From contig NZ_JARUBN010000001.1 of the NCBI RefSeq assembly GCF_029626265.1, positions 7,877,001 to 7,941,000 on the forward strand: a stretch of DNA of 64,000 bases. The letters are read 5' to 3'. This document shows positions 8,513 through 17,257 of the stretch, one piece after another. The notes under the pieces are model-generated. The model had not been told where the DNA came from, ran no database searches, and saw only the letters and a program-made list of their open reading frames with translations. Position 1 is the first letter of the stretch. Each line of letters opens with the position of its first letter. Both the position numbers and the translations under genes were made by a program. Origin of the DNA: Micromonospora sp. WMMD1102 (GTDB taxonomy: Bacteria; Actinomycetota; Actinomycetes; Mycobacteriales; Micromonosporaceae).

Positions 8513-8690
8513 GCCGTCTCGGGATCGCCGGCCCGCCCGTGGACCGCCCGAACCGCCCGTGAATCGTCACGGTCGGGTCGTGGAATTCGACAGCCGGGCA
8601 CCTGTCTGGCGATTCTGGAATCAGGCTGACCATCGCGGATCATCTGGTGGCCAAGATTAATGCAAAGCGCTTGTTCGGTCGGATTTCCGA

Positions 8691-8720
8691 TTGACGCTGG
8701 CATTCTGCGGACCCTAGCCT
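8691..8720 (+). promoter_or_regulatory. Candidate promoter of the IS-interrupted secreted-peptide gene
   Basis: TTGACG (8691-8696) and TAGCCT (8715-8720) are spaced 18 bases apart, matching the vegetative actinobacterial promoter pattern. They lie about 40 bases before the TTG start at 8762 and its GGGGAGGAAA ribosome site. Confidence 0.5.
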
Positions 8721-8785
8721 TAGCCGCTCTGGCTCGATGGATCGGCAGACGGGGAGGAAAGTTGCGGACTCCAGCGGCGACCTTA

Positions 8786-9709
8786 GTGCGCGTTTTAGAT
8801 GTGGCTACTCCGGCGTGTGGAAGGTGCGTCGGGGTTGGCGGGTGGCGGGTCCGCCGCGGTCGAGGTAGCCGAGCATGCCGTTGATCGCGGCCCAGCGGAT
8901 CATGTGTTCGGAGACCTCCGGGTGGGTTTCGTAGTCCCGTGCCAGGCGGCGGTGGAGCATCAACCAGCCGAGCGTGCGCTCTACCGGCCAACGGCGGGGG
9001 GATCAGCACGAATCCCTTCTGCCCTTTGGGTTTGCGGACGATCTCCAAGGTCAGCTTCAGGAACCGCTGGCACCAGTCGACGAGTACACCCGCGAAGCCG
9101 CCATCGGCGAGGACGTATCGGACTCCGAGGGCGTGGTAGAGGCTCAGCAAGGTGCCCTTCGCGCCGTCTCGGTCCTGCACGCTCGTCGCGACCACGCACA
9201 CGACGAGCAGCAGCCCCAACGTGTCGGTGACGACGAACCGTTTCCTCCCACTGATCTTCTTGCCCGCATCGTAGCCCTGGGTGGTCGTCGGGACGGTGTC
9301 GGCGGTCCTGACGCTCTGGGAGTCGATGATCCCCGCACTCGGTTGCGGGTTGCGGCCCTGGCTGATCCGGACCTGTTCGCGCAGCTCGTCCAGGATTCTC
9401 TCGGTGGCGCCGGTCTTGTTCCGCTGCCGGAACCGGCCGTACACGGTCTGCCACGGCGGGAAGTCCGCTGGCAGGTACCGCCAGGCGCAGCCCGTCCGCA
9501 CCACGTACAAGATCGCGTCAACGATGGCCCTGCGGGAGTGCTTCTCCGGGCGGCCCATCCACTTCGGCGGCGGTAGCACCTGCTCGATGAGCGCCCACTG
9601 TAGGTCCGTCAGGTCGGAGGGGTACCGGCGCGATCGATCCATACCGGCACATCGACCACTGCCTCACCTACCGACGCACACGCCGTGCGACCACATCTAA
9701 AACGCGCTC
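8786..9709. mobile_element. IS5-family insertion sequence, 924 bp
   Basis: The terminal inverted repeats GTGCGCGTTTTAGATGTGG (8786-8804) and the complement of GAGCGCGTTTTAGATGTGG (9691-9709) differ by one base in 19. Both sides carry the direct repeat TTA (8783-8785 and 9710-9712), matching the three-base TNA target duplication of IS5-type elements. The element contains one transposase reading frame on the minus strand, split by a frameshift. Confidence 0.88.
8805..9642 (-). pseudogene. IS5-family transposase, frameshifted
   Basis: The first frame begins MDRSRRYPSDLTDLQW and carries a DDE-type nuclease core (SAGIIDSQSVRTAD, GRKRFVVTDTLG, VLADGGFAG). At a run of six G (plus strand 8996-9001) the frame is lost. 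Removing one base restores the expected ending: [13 protein letters not shown], then [10 protein letters not shown], and a TAG at 8805-8807. The C-terminal catalytic Glu lies in the second frame. Either the copy is dead, or the homopolymer is a slippage site, or the base count is a sequencing error. Confidence 0.8.
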
Positions 9710-9940
9710 TTAGGCAAGCGTGCCATCATTCAGGTGGTGGTCATCGGTGCAACCCTGGCCGTAGGACTGGGAATCGGCGGCGCTTCCGCCGCGGCAGCCA
9801 CGAAGATCTATGTGGGCTCCTACCCGGACCAGGTGCTGTGTGCAGAGCAGGGTGAGGGTGACCTGGCGGCGGGTGCGGCCAGCTCGTGGAGTTGCGAGTT
9901 GGAGCCGGACGGCTCCTGGAGCCTCTACGAGGCCCTTTAG

Positions 9941-10248
9941 CCGGCGCCTCTTCGGGTGGACCTCTGCGGGCGCGACGTGCGGCGGACCCCGAAGTGCCGC
10001 CTGACACCGAATGACCGTCGGGCGAGGCGACACACAGTCATGCCTTGATGTCCGAACTGGACTCGGCGGCCGGATGAACGCGCTGGACTGGCGTGTTCAT
10101 CCGGCCGCAGCCGGGCCGGTGGTCCGGGCTTGACGGCTTCACCCACTCGCGGACAGCCGGCTTTTGGCATCGGGTCCGGCGGCGTCGGGTTCGGTGTCGA
10201 GGTGTTCCGCCGTGAGTTGGTGCAGCCACTTCCTCGTGCGCAGTGGGG
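9941..10248. other. Intergenic region with a strong hairpin
   Basis: No gene is seen between the interrupted secreted-peptide gene and the convergent chitinase gene. The one clear structure is the hairpin at 10067-10107, listed separately. Confidence 0.6.
10067..10107. terminator. Bidirectional terminator hairpin
   Basis: CGGCCGGATGAAC (10067-10079) and GTTCATCCGGCCG (10095-10107) form a perfect 13-bp stem with a 15-base loop, located between convergent genes. Confidence 0.65.
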
Positions 10249-11637
10249 TTACGGCGTCCAGAGGCCGAGGTCGATGGTCCGGGTCAGGGTGGCCTGCTCG
10301 TCGTCGCCGTCCAGCGACCAGATCATCGCGCCGCCGAGTCGCTCCGCGCGGATGTACAGCGTCTTCTGGAGCAGCACCGCCGGGTCGTCGTACGTCCAGA
10401 ACGTCGTACCGTCGTAGAGCCATGCCGTGCCGGCGCGCAGGTCGCGGTGTAGCCGGTAGCCGTCCCTGCCCACCTTGGTCTTCAGCACCTTGTAGTCCTC
10501 GTAGCCGGCCTCGAAGGTGGCCGGCGCGGCGCCGCCGGTGGCGGTACCGAACAGCCCGTCGCGCCCGCCGGTGACCCCGGTCCAGCCGCGCCCGTAGTAC
10601 GGGATGCCCAGCACCAGCTTGCGGCGCTCGGCGCCGCGGTCGAGCCAGGCGTCGATGGTGCGGTCGACGGCGAAGTCCGGTTCGGTGGCCCCGGCCGGTA
10701 CCCGCAGGGCGGACTGCTGGTTGGCGACCGGCTCCCAGGTGCCGTGGAAGTCGTAGCCCTGCACGGTGGCGAAGTCCAGGTTCCGGAAGACCTTGCGGAC
10801 CTCGAAGCCGGCGTCGATCGCGGCCGGGTTGGCCGGTACGAAGGCGGTCAGCGCGTAGTGCCGCCGGGCCGGCCTGCCGAGCGCGTCGAGCTGGCGGCGG
10901 AACTCGGCGACCAGCGCGGTGAAGTTCTGCTTGTCCTCGGGCCGGTAGACGGTGTCGACGTCACCGGCCGAGCCCGGCCACTCCCAGTCCAGGTCGATGC
11001 CGTCGAAGACTCCGGCGAGCGAGCCGGGTCCGCCGGCGCTGCCGTCCGGGTTGGGCAGGTTGCCCTTGAGGTAGAGGTCGATGCATGAGGAGACGAACTT
11101 CCGCCGGGACTCGGGGGTGAGCGCCGCGTCGGAGAAGTGCGTCGACCAGCTCCAGCCGCCGAGTGAGATTAGTACCTTCAGGTCCGGATGCAGTGCCTTC
11201 AGCTTCTGCAACTGCCCGAAGTTGCCGTTCAGCGGCTCGCCCCAGCTGTCGGCGACGCCGTCGACGCTCTCCTCGGCGGGCACCGGCCGCTGGTAGTCGG
11301 CCCAGGCGTCGCCCTCGCCCGGCCCGCCGTCGACGTAGCAGCGGCCGTCCGGGCTGACGTTGCCGAAGGCGTAGTTGAGGTGGGTCAGCCGGCCCGCGGC
11401 GCCGGAGTCGTGCAGTTTCTTGATGGTGAAGGCCCGGCCGTAGATGCCCCACTGGGTGAAGTATCCGACCTTGACGTAGTCGCCGCCCCGGCCGCCGTCG
11501 GGCCGGGAGGCGGTCTCGGGCCGGGACGCCGCGCCGGGGGCGGCCGAAGCCGGGGGTACGGCGATGCCGGCGAGCAGGGCGGTGACGGCGGTGGCCGCGG
11601 TGAGGGTACCGAGTCGACAGAGAACGGATCCGCGCAT
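10249..11637 (-). CDS. Secreted GH18 chitinase
   Basis: Extracellular enzyme hydrolysing chitin beta-1,4 links. The 462-residue protein starts at ATG 11637 behind AGGAG and has a Sec signal ending ASAAPG. The mature protein is a single GH18 TIM barrel with no obvious chitin-binding module: YFTQWGIYGR (first strand), LISLGGWSWS (substrate SxGG motif), FDGIDLDWEWPG (catalytic DxxDxDxE, Glu as acid), YDFHGTWE and a late MIWSLDGDD. Longer upstream starts would bury the signal peptide. Its promoter region contains AT-rich stretches but no operator I can name. Confidence 0.92.
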   Translation of the reverse strand: MRGSVLCRLGTLTAATAVTALLAGIAVPPASAAPGAASRPETASRPDGGRGGDYVKVGYFTQWGIYGRAFTIKKLHDSGAAGRLTHLNYAFGNVSPDGRCYVDGGPGEGDAWADYQRPVPAEESVDGVADSWGEPLNGNFGQLQKLKALHPDLKVLISLGGWSWSTHFSDAALTPESRRKFVSSCIDLYLKGNLPNPDGSAGGPGSLAGVFDGIDLDWEWPGSAGDVDTVYRPEDKQNFTALVAEFRRQLDALGRPARRHYALTAFVPANPAAIDAGFEVRKVFRNLDFATVQGYDFHGTWEPVANQQSALRVPAGATEPDFAVDRTIDAWLDRGAERRKLVLGIPYYGRGWTGVTGGRDGLFGTATGGAAPATFEAGYEDYKVLKTKVGRDGYRLHRDLRAGTAWLYDGTTFWTYDDPAVLLQKTLYIRAERLGGAMIWSLDGDDEQATLTRTIDLGLWTP

Positions 11638-11897
11638 ATGCACTCCTGGAGCGGGGGTTGGAGCGTCGGCAAAACAATTAAGAAACTTTCCGGTGTCTGC
11701 CTGCAAGGTAGGGCGGTCGATGTCCGGCGGACAAGTGCGCCGTACGGATCGCACCGAAGGTGTGGCGGTGGGTAGTTAAAGAACATTTAGGAATCCGAAC
11801 TGATCCACTTCGTACCGGTCGCCGTACCCAGCGGTAGCTGCATCCGGCAGCGGGCGAGGCGCTGCGTACGGCGGCGGACGAGGCGAGGGAGCGGTGT

Positions 11898-12584
11898 ATG
11901 AACAGGCGACGCAGGACGACCGGTCGGGGGCGGAAGGTGTTCCTGGGCGTGGCGGCGGCAGCCCTGCTCGGCGGTGCGCTGGCCGTCGGGACCGGACTCG
12001 GCAACGCTGGCGAGAGCTGCGCCGGCCTGGACGCCGCGCTGCGGAACAACCTGAACTTCATCGCCGGTCAGCAGGCCAACCCGGATGCTCTCTCCGAAGC
12101 TCGGATCGCCAACCGGCAGGCTGTGGTCGACCTGATCCAGCAGCGCCGGGCCACCGCCGGCTGCACCGCCGAGGTACGCGCCGACGCGCCCGTCCCGCCC
12201 GCCGCCCCACCGGCCGCCGAGCCGACCACGGCTCCGGCGAAGCCGCCGGCCCAGCCACCCGAGGCGCCCGCCCAGCCGCCGGCCAACCCCGGCGGCGGCT
12301 CGAACGGCAACGACCCGAACGGCGACGACCCGAGCAGTGAGGTGATCTGCAAGGGCGGCACGGTCACCCTGTTCAACGAGGACGCCGGTCCGGCCGCGTC
12401 CAGCGGGACCTTCCCGATCGGTACCACGTTGAAGGTCACCAACCTGGACAACGGCAAGAGCGTCACGGTCAGGGTGACCAGCCCGTCCGGCAGCTGCGTA
12501 CTGCTCAACGACGCGGCCTTCGAGCAGGTCCGGGAGCCGGGCAAGTTCGTGATCCGGCGCCCGGTGGTCGAACGGATCGGCTGA
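11898..12584 (+). CDS. Exported protein with RlpA-like double-psi beta-barrel domain
   Basis: Predicted cell-wall-associated protein of 228 residues. An Arg-rich N-terminus precedes a membrane/signal helix (about 14-34), then a domain with two cysteines (ESCAGLD, AGCTAE), a long Pro/Ala linker (about 95-145), and a C-terminal domain (KGGTVTLFNEDAG, FPIGTTLKVTNLDNGKSVTV, GSCVLLNDAAFEQ) that resembles RlpA/expansin double-psi barrels. The GTLKVTN and LNDAAFE blocks are the usual family markers, although the catalytic Asp of lytic members is not clear. It may bind or remodel peptidoglycan or act as a resuscitation-promoting-like factor; this is inference. Confidence 0.7.
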   Translation: MNRRRRTTGRGRKVFLGVAAAALLGGALAVGTGLGNAGESCAGLDAALRNNLNFIAGQQANPDALSEARIANRQAVVDLIQQRRATAGCTAEVRADAPVPPAAPPAAEPTTAPAKPPAQPPEAPAQPPANPGGGSNGNDPNGDDPSSEVICKGGTVTLFNEDAGPAASSGTFPIGTTLKVTNLDNGKSVTVRVTSPSGSCVLLNDAAFEQVREPGKFVIRRPVVERIG

Positions 12585-12707
12585 CGTCGCCGCCCACGAG
12601 CGACACGCAAAGCACCGTTTCTGCCCGATTTAGTGACCTTCTTCTGTTAAGATCCATTTGTGAAAGATCCTGCTCGAACAGTTCTCGCAGTCGGCGGAGA
12701 AGGAACG

Positions 12708-12929
12708 GTGACCGCCGACCGCGCGGTCATGCGCTCGTCGTGGCGGCGCAGTTCGCGCTGCGTGACCGAACATCATTGTGTCGAGTTCGCGCTCAGCGGG
12801 GACGGGGTGGCACTCCGGAATTCACAGCGCCCCGCGGCCGTGCTCCTGATCGGGCGGAGCGTCTGGCGCGAACTCGTCGCCGGGTTGAAGAACGACGCCT
12901 TCGTGAACCGGGGCGGTCTGGACAGTTAG
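12708..12929 (+). CDS. DUF397-like small protein
   Basis: A 73-residue protein with the DUF397 pattern WRRSSRCVTEHHCVEFAL, VALRNSQRPAAVLL and a late W-x-E segment. The family is very common in actinobacteria, normally encoded beside an XRE-type regulator, and is thought to act with it. No such regulator is adjacent here. GTG 12708 is chosen because AGAAGGA lies just upstream; an in-frame start at 12660 is possible but has no good ribosome site. Confidence 0.65.
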   Translation: MTADRAVMRSSWRRSSRCVTEHHCVEFALSGDGVALRNSQRPAAVLLIGRSVWRELVAGLKNDAFVNRGGLDS

Positions 12930-12967
12930 TCCGCGCCGCCCCGGTTCCGCCGTCCGATCACGACGCT

Positions 12968-13720
12968 CTATTCGCGCGCTCGTGACTCCCTTCGACGCTG
13001 CGGGCGTACCATCTCGTCGCCGAGTCGGGTCGCGCCGCGCAGGCCGTCCCAGGGCGGATTGACCGGCGGCGTCGGCGGCTCGTACGACCGCGAGGGCGGC
13101 CCGGCCTTGACCGCACAGAGGAACTCTTCGTTCACCAGCGCCATGAACCGGGCCGCCCGGGTACGCGGCTTGCGGTGCAGGTGCCAGTCGCCGTGCCGTT
13201 GCCAGAAGAGCCGGGGCACCTCGCTGTCGAAGAACTGGGCCAGGAACTCCCGCGCCTCGCGTTCGGTCAGTCCTCTGCGCTCCCACGCCCTCGTCCAGGA
13301 CTTTATGACCAGACTGCAGTAGTAGAAGAGCCGTTCGTCCACGTGTTCCGGTGACACCCGGGCACCCCAGCACTGGCAGTACTCCGGATTCTCGACGGCG
13401 AGTTGCACGAGGTCGTCGGTGCGGTGGTAGACGGCCTGCACCCGCTCGTACCTGAACTGGTTGTACTGGACCACGAGCGAGGCGCAGACGACCAGCAGGG
13501 CGAGCGCGGCCAGCAGTGCCGAGGCTGCGCCGTACGCCTGCCCGATGTCGCTGGCCGTCGAATAGTCGTGCTGACCGCTGTAGAGCCGGTTCAGGATGGT
13601 GGGCGACACGATCGCGGCGAGGAGCGTCCCAGCCAGCAGCACGGTGGATGCGACGAGCAGCGTGGACCGAACGAGTCGGTGCCTCCGCTCGTCCGAGGCA
13701 TAGGTCTCGCGTACCGCCAT
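12968..13720 (-). CDS. Two-TM membrane protein (DUF6082-like)
   Basis: A 250-residue protein with two membrane helices (about 18-40 and 60-82) followed by a cytoplasmic domain with many conserved-looking aromatic residues (YNQFRYERVQ, NPEYCQCWG, RLFYYCSLVIKSW, REFLAQFFDSEVPRLFW). This layout matches a family of actinobacterial proteins I associate with DUF6082, a tentative assignment. ATG 13720 is preferred because AGAGGAG precedes it; an open frame extends upstream to 13783. The end is Arg-rich. Function is unknown; several such genes lie near signalling or defence loci. Confidence 0.6.
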   Translation of the reverse strand: MAVRETYASDERRHRLVRSTLLVASTVLLAGTLLAAIVSPTILNRLYSGQHDYSTASDIGQAYGAASALLAALALLVVCASLVVQYNQFRYERVQAVYHRTDDLVQLAVENPEYCQCWGARVSPEHVDERLFYYCSLVIKSWTRAWERRGLTEREAREFLAQFFDSEVPRLFWQRHGDWHLHRKPRTRAARFMALVNEEFLCAVKAGPPSRSYEPPTPPVNPPWDGLRGATRLGDEMVRPQRRRESRARE

Positions 13721-13966
13721 CGTGACTCCTCTGTCGGATCTGGTCAGATAGCAATTCTCGCGGCTGCTCCGAGTTGACTCCATCTGTCACGCATGTTCAT
13801 TCACTAACCGGCGCCGGTGCTGCGGATTTGCCCGGCATTATGGCCCGGTGCTCGTGGAACTTCCATTTTCTATTCGAGATCTGGATCAGCCAGGTTTCGA
13901 TGGAGAATGCGTTCCTGTTGCGCACCGTCAGATTGGCAATACGCACCGGATGCGGGAAGGGCACGG

Positions 13967-14608
13967 TCAGCCGGCGGAGGTGGGAAGCAACCGGTGCGGC
14001 AGCTGCCAGCCGTCGGCGAGCCTCGACGGGTGCACGTTGTGGCCGCCGCCGAAGAACTCGCAGAACTTCATGATCAGTGGATCCCAGCCGATCGGGTCGA
14101 CGTGGCGCGTGCCGGGGATGACCAGGGACTCGTCGACGTGGGCGCGGAGTACCTCGACCTGGAAGGCGGTGCAGTCGGGCACCGGCTCGGCCATCGGCAG
14201 TACCGCGACGACCCGGCACTCCAGCTGGATCGGGCACTGCGCGACCCGGGGCGCCCGGACCAGCTCGGACGGCTGCTCGGTGAAACCGGCCAGGGCGAAC
14301 TTGTCCGGCTCGTACCGGTAGCCCTGGGCGAGCTTGTGCTCCGGCACGATCCGCTTCCCGGTGGTGAGCGCGATCCGGTCCACCGCACCGACCATGTTCG
14401 ACGAGGGCAGGTTGAGTACGCACTCCCGCTCCCGGCGCAGGTTCGCCGTCGTCTGGCCGCTGTTGCCCAGGCCGAGCATCCCGGACTGTCCCAGCCACCA
14501 GGCCGACGACATCGGGGCGAGGTTGGCGCTGCCGTCCTCGTTGCGGGAACTGATCAACACCACTGGCGTGCCGAAGTACAGCACCTTGAGCCCGGGAACG
14601 ACGTGCAT
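13967..14608 (-). CDS. Flavin-reductase-like FMN-binding split-barrel protein
   Basis: A 213-residue protein with the split-barrel flavin reductase pattern: LYFGTPVVLISSRNEDGSANLAP near the start, SSAWWLG, and later LECRVVAV and a GIGWDP-type stretch. Members bind FMN and often supply reduced flavin to monooxygenases or act as flavoproteins of unknown role. It is monocistronic, in a row of minus-strand genes of unrelated function. The ribosome site is weak. Confidence 0.75.
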   Translation of the reverse strand: MHVVPGLKVLYFGTPVVLISSRNEDGSANLAPMSSAWWLGQSGMLGLGNSGQTTANLRRERECVLNLPSSNMVGAVDRIALTTGKRIVPEHKLAQGYRYEPDKFALAGFTEQPSELVRAPRVAQCPIQLECRVVAVLPMAEPVPDCTAFQVEVLRAHVDESLVIPGTRHVDPIGWDPLIMKFCEFFGGGHNVHPSRLADGWQLPHRLLPTSAG

Positions 14609-14710
14609 CCGGCAACTCTGTCCGGCGGACCGGCAGAGTCGCTGGCGGAGATCGGACCTGGCGTTCCGGCTGTCCGCCCGAGGCCGCGTCCGGGACGGTG
14701 GCGAGCGGGC

Positions 14711-15265
14711 TCAGCAGGTGCCGAAGCCCTCGTCGAAGAGACGCTTCGCGTAGTCGGTGTAGCCGGCGACGGTCTTGCGGACCGTCCGGCCGTCGTGCAG
14801 GAAGAGGTAGGCCCGGTCCCCCTGCATCGCCAGCAGTCCGTCGTAGCGGTAGCTGCCGGGGGGCGCGGTCAGCCGGGTGGCGGCCGGGTAGGCGGCCTCG
14901 ACCTGGTCGACGGGGGTGCCGGCGGTGACACCTTCCGGGGTACGCACCGGTGGGCTGGCCCAGAGCAGCACCAGCCGGTCGCCGGCGAAGACCGGGCTGA
15001 CCGTGGCCGGCTCGGTCAGGCTCGGGCCGCAGTCGGAGGCGGAGAGGTCGTCGGCGGGGAATGTCGCGTCGAGTTCCCCACGTCGGCGTAACTCCTGGGC
15101 GGTGTCGCCGAACTCGATGTCGTTGACGCCCCTGAGGTGGAGGACGCCCGGCCCGTAACCGGGTGTCGCCGCGGGCTCGTCCGAGAACGTCCGGTACGCG
15201 TGGCAGAGCGCCACCGCGCCCGCCACGAGCACCGCCACGACCCGTACGACTTTCCGTGCCTCCAT
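14711..15265 (-). CDS. Membrane-anchored protein of unknown function
   Basis: A 184-residue protein starting at ATG 15265 behind GGAGGG. One N-terminal helix (VVRVVAVLVAGAVALCHAY) is followed by an extracytoplasmic domain with a GVNDIEFGDTAQELRRRGEL segment, SDCGPSL and a C-terminal FGTC, giving two possible disulfide cysteines. The IEFGDTAQEL pattern resembles SmpA/OmlA-type modules. A similar small module is fused to the kinase encoded upstream at 15411-17102, so the two may be related or act together. Not recognised as a named family. Confidence 0.55.
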   Translation of the reverse strand: MEARKVVRVVAVLVAGAVALCHAYRTFSDEPAATPGYGPGVLHLRGVNDIEFGDTAQELRRRGELDATFPADDLSASDCGPSLTEPATVSPVFAGDRLVLLWASPPVRTPEGVTAGTPVDQVEAAYPAATRLTAPPGSYRYDGLLAMQGDRAYLFLHDGRTVRKTVAGYTDYAKRLFDEGFGTC

Positions 15266-15410
15266 GTAGCCCTCCGGGCACTCAGGGTAGTTTACCCCGC
15301 ATTTGTCCCGTTCGTCGGGGTGGCGGCAGGCAATCCACACCCTGCGGATGGCACATGTGTACGAGCAAGACCGGTGACGGTGGAGTGGCATTGCCGGACC
15401 GCACCGCCAG

Positions 15411-17102
15411 TCATGCCTCGGGAAGCAGGTCCTTCGACACCAGTCGGCCGTGCGCGGCGCAGATCCGATAGACGTCCAGCCGGGGCTGGAGCACGTCGCC
15501 GTGCGAGCGGTAGTAGCGGCAGTCGGCACCGGCGGGCGACGGCAGCGGATCGGGCTCCGGCGGCTCCAGCATCTCCCGCCGGGGCAGCAGGGGGAGCACG
15601 GTGGCCCAGTCCTGCCCGACCCGCAGTTCCGCGTACCGGTGCGGGTTGAGTACGGAGTTGCTGGTCACGTAGAGGTAGTAGCCGAGGGCGGCGCCGCCGA
15701 GCGTAACGGCGAGCGTCGCCAGCACCGTCGTGGCCGCGACCAGACCCCGGCGGGCCTCCCGCTGCACCCGACGACGCAGGTCGGCCGCCGGCACCGCGTC
15801 GGGGAGCAGAGGTTCCACGGGGACCGGTCCGGCGGAGAGCGGTTCGGCTTGGCTCGCGCCGGCGGAGAGCGGTTCGGCCGGGACCGGACTGGAGAGCGGC
15901 GGTTCCGCCGGGACCGGGCGGTCGGCCCGGACGGGCAGCCGGGCGACGACCTCGAAGCCGCCGTCCCGGGCACCGGCGCGCAGCGTGCCGCCGGTCAGCC
16001 GTACCCGCTCACGGAGTCCGACCAGGCCGCGCCCGCCTCGGGCAGAAACCGGCGCGGCCGGTGGCGCACCGGGCGGCGGGGCGGTGTTCGTGACGTCGAC
16101 CAGCACCGCCCCGCTGTCGTCGGCGTCGAGCCGCACGGTGACCGCCGCGCCGCCCGCGTGCTTGTTGGCGTTGGTAAGTGACTCCTGCACCACCCGGAAG
16201 ACGGCCCTGGCCACCAGCGGCGGCATGGGCTCCGCTGGCCGCCCGTCGTGCAGCTCCACAGGCATCCCCGCGGCCCGCGCCCGGCGGACGAGATCGGCGA
16301 CCTCCCCGAGACTCCCGGCTGCCGCGCCGGGGTGCCGAGCGGCCGCCTCGTCGGCCGGGTCGTCCCGGAGCAGTTCGATGATGTCCCGCAACTGGCCGGT
16401 GGCGGCAGCCGCGCCGGCCCGGAGCTGGCCGGCCGCCTCCCGGGTCCGCTCGTCCAGGTCGGGCCGGACCTCCAGGGCACCGGCCCGGAGCGCGAGCAGG
16501 CTCAACTCGTGGCCGAGCGAGTCGTGCATGTCCTCGGCGATCCGGGCCCGCTCGCGCAGCCGTACCTCCCGGGTCAGCATCCGCTGTTCGCGTTCGAGCT
16601 GCTCCGCCCGCTCCCAACCGGCGGCGACGAGGGCACGCTGCTGCCGCCGGTAGCGGCCGACCAACCACGGGAAGAGCCCGGCGTAGACCAGCGCGCCGGC
16701 CATCGTCGCCCAGGGCACGAAACCGGACCGGCTCCACACCAGCGGGGTGCCCAGCACCGCGAGCCCGGAGTAGCTTGCCGCCGCCGGCCAGGTGCTGGCC
16801 ATCCGGCGGCCGAGCAGATAGCTGACCGGCGGCAGGCCGAAGGAGTAGTTGCCGTCCAGCCCGCAGAGCGCCACCACGACGAAGAGCGGGACCAGCGGCA
16901 GGCGCCGTCCCACCGCCAGCGCGCCGCCCAGGGCTGCCAGGCCGCCGAGCAGCAGCCACGGCGGGTACGACCGGTGCCCGGCCCAGCCCGACGTCACCAG
17001 CCCGGCCAGCAGTGCCCAGAGCAGCAGGTCGGCGACGAGGGCCCGGTGGCGTCGTCGCCGCCCGCCCCCGAACCGCCAGGCTGCCTCGGTCGCGGGTCGC
17101 AC
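15411..17102 (-). CDS. Orphan NarL-type sensor histidine kinase with extra C-terminal extracytoplasmic domain
   Basis: A 563-residue protein. The N-terminal half has about six hydrophobic segments (about 20-165), then a coiled region and the HisKA_3 box AEDMHDSLGHELSLLAL (phosphorylated His), the N box VVQESLTNANKHAG and the G box GRGLVGLRERV. After the kinase comes a repetitive Pro/Ala/Glu linker (PAEPLSAG-like repeats), another membrane helix (TTVLATLAVTLGGAALGYYL) and about 80 residues outside the membrane with two cysteines. The start at GTG 17102 is a choice; the frame stays open into the divergent ATPase promoter. No response regulator is adjacent, so its partner is elsewhere. Confidence 0.8.
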   Translation of the reverse strand: MRPATEAAWRFGGGRRRRHRALVADLLLWALLAGLVTSGWAGHRSYPPWLLLGGLAALGGALAVGRRLPLVPLFVVVALCGLDGNYSFGLPPVSYLLGRRMASTWPAAASYSGLAVLGTPLVWSRSGFVPWATMAGALVYAGLFPWLVGRYRRQQRALVAAGWERAEQLEREQRMLTREVRLRERARIAEDMHDSLGHELSLLALRAGALEVRPDLDERTREAAGQLRAGAAAATGQLRDIIELLRDDPADEAAARHPGAAAGSLGEVADLVRRARAAGMPVELHDGRPAEPMPPLVARAVFRVVQESLTNANKHAGGAAVTVRLDADDSGAVLVDVTNTAPPPGAPPAAPVSARGGRGLVGLRERVRLTGGTLRAGARDGGFEVVARLPVRADRPVPAEPPLSSPVPAEPLSAGASQAEPLSAGPVPVEPLLPDAVPAADLRRRVQREARRGLVAATTVLATLAVTLGGAALGYYLYVTSNSVLNPHRYAELRVGQDWATVLPLLPRREMLEPPEPDPLPSPAGADCRYYRSHGDVLQPRLDVYRICAAHGRLVSKDLLPEA

Positions 17103-17257
17103 CGTTGCGACGGTACCCAGGCAGCCCGCTCGAGGAGATCCGGGGCGTCGCCCAGACGACCCGGAAATCGCGGGTACGTCGACCCCGAGAAAGGTCAGGG
17201 TCGGCGGTTGACCATCGGGCGCAGCCGAGCGGCGGCCCGGCTTCGTAGTTTTCGACC

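Larger units (their letters stand above)
8762..9940 (+). pseudogene. Small secreted-peptide gene interrupted by an IS element
   Basis: Joining 8762-8785 to 9713-9940 restores an open frame of about 84 codons. It starts at TTG 8762 behind GGGGAGGAAA, encodes MRTPAATLGKRAIIQ followed by a hydrophobic signal segment (VVVIGATLAVGLGIGGASA) and an AAAATKIYVG mature start, with a small mature domain holding two cysteines (VLCAEQ, WSCELE). The IS at 8786-9709 sits in the eighth codon with a TTA duplication. The downstream part alone could still start at GTG 9734, but that would lose the positively charged N-terminus of the signal peptide. Confidence 0.7.
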
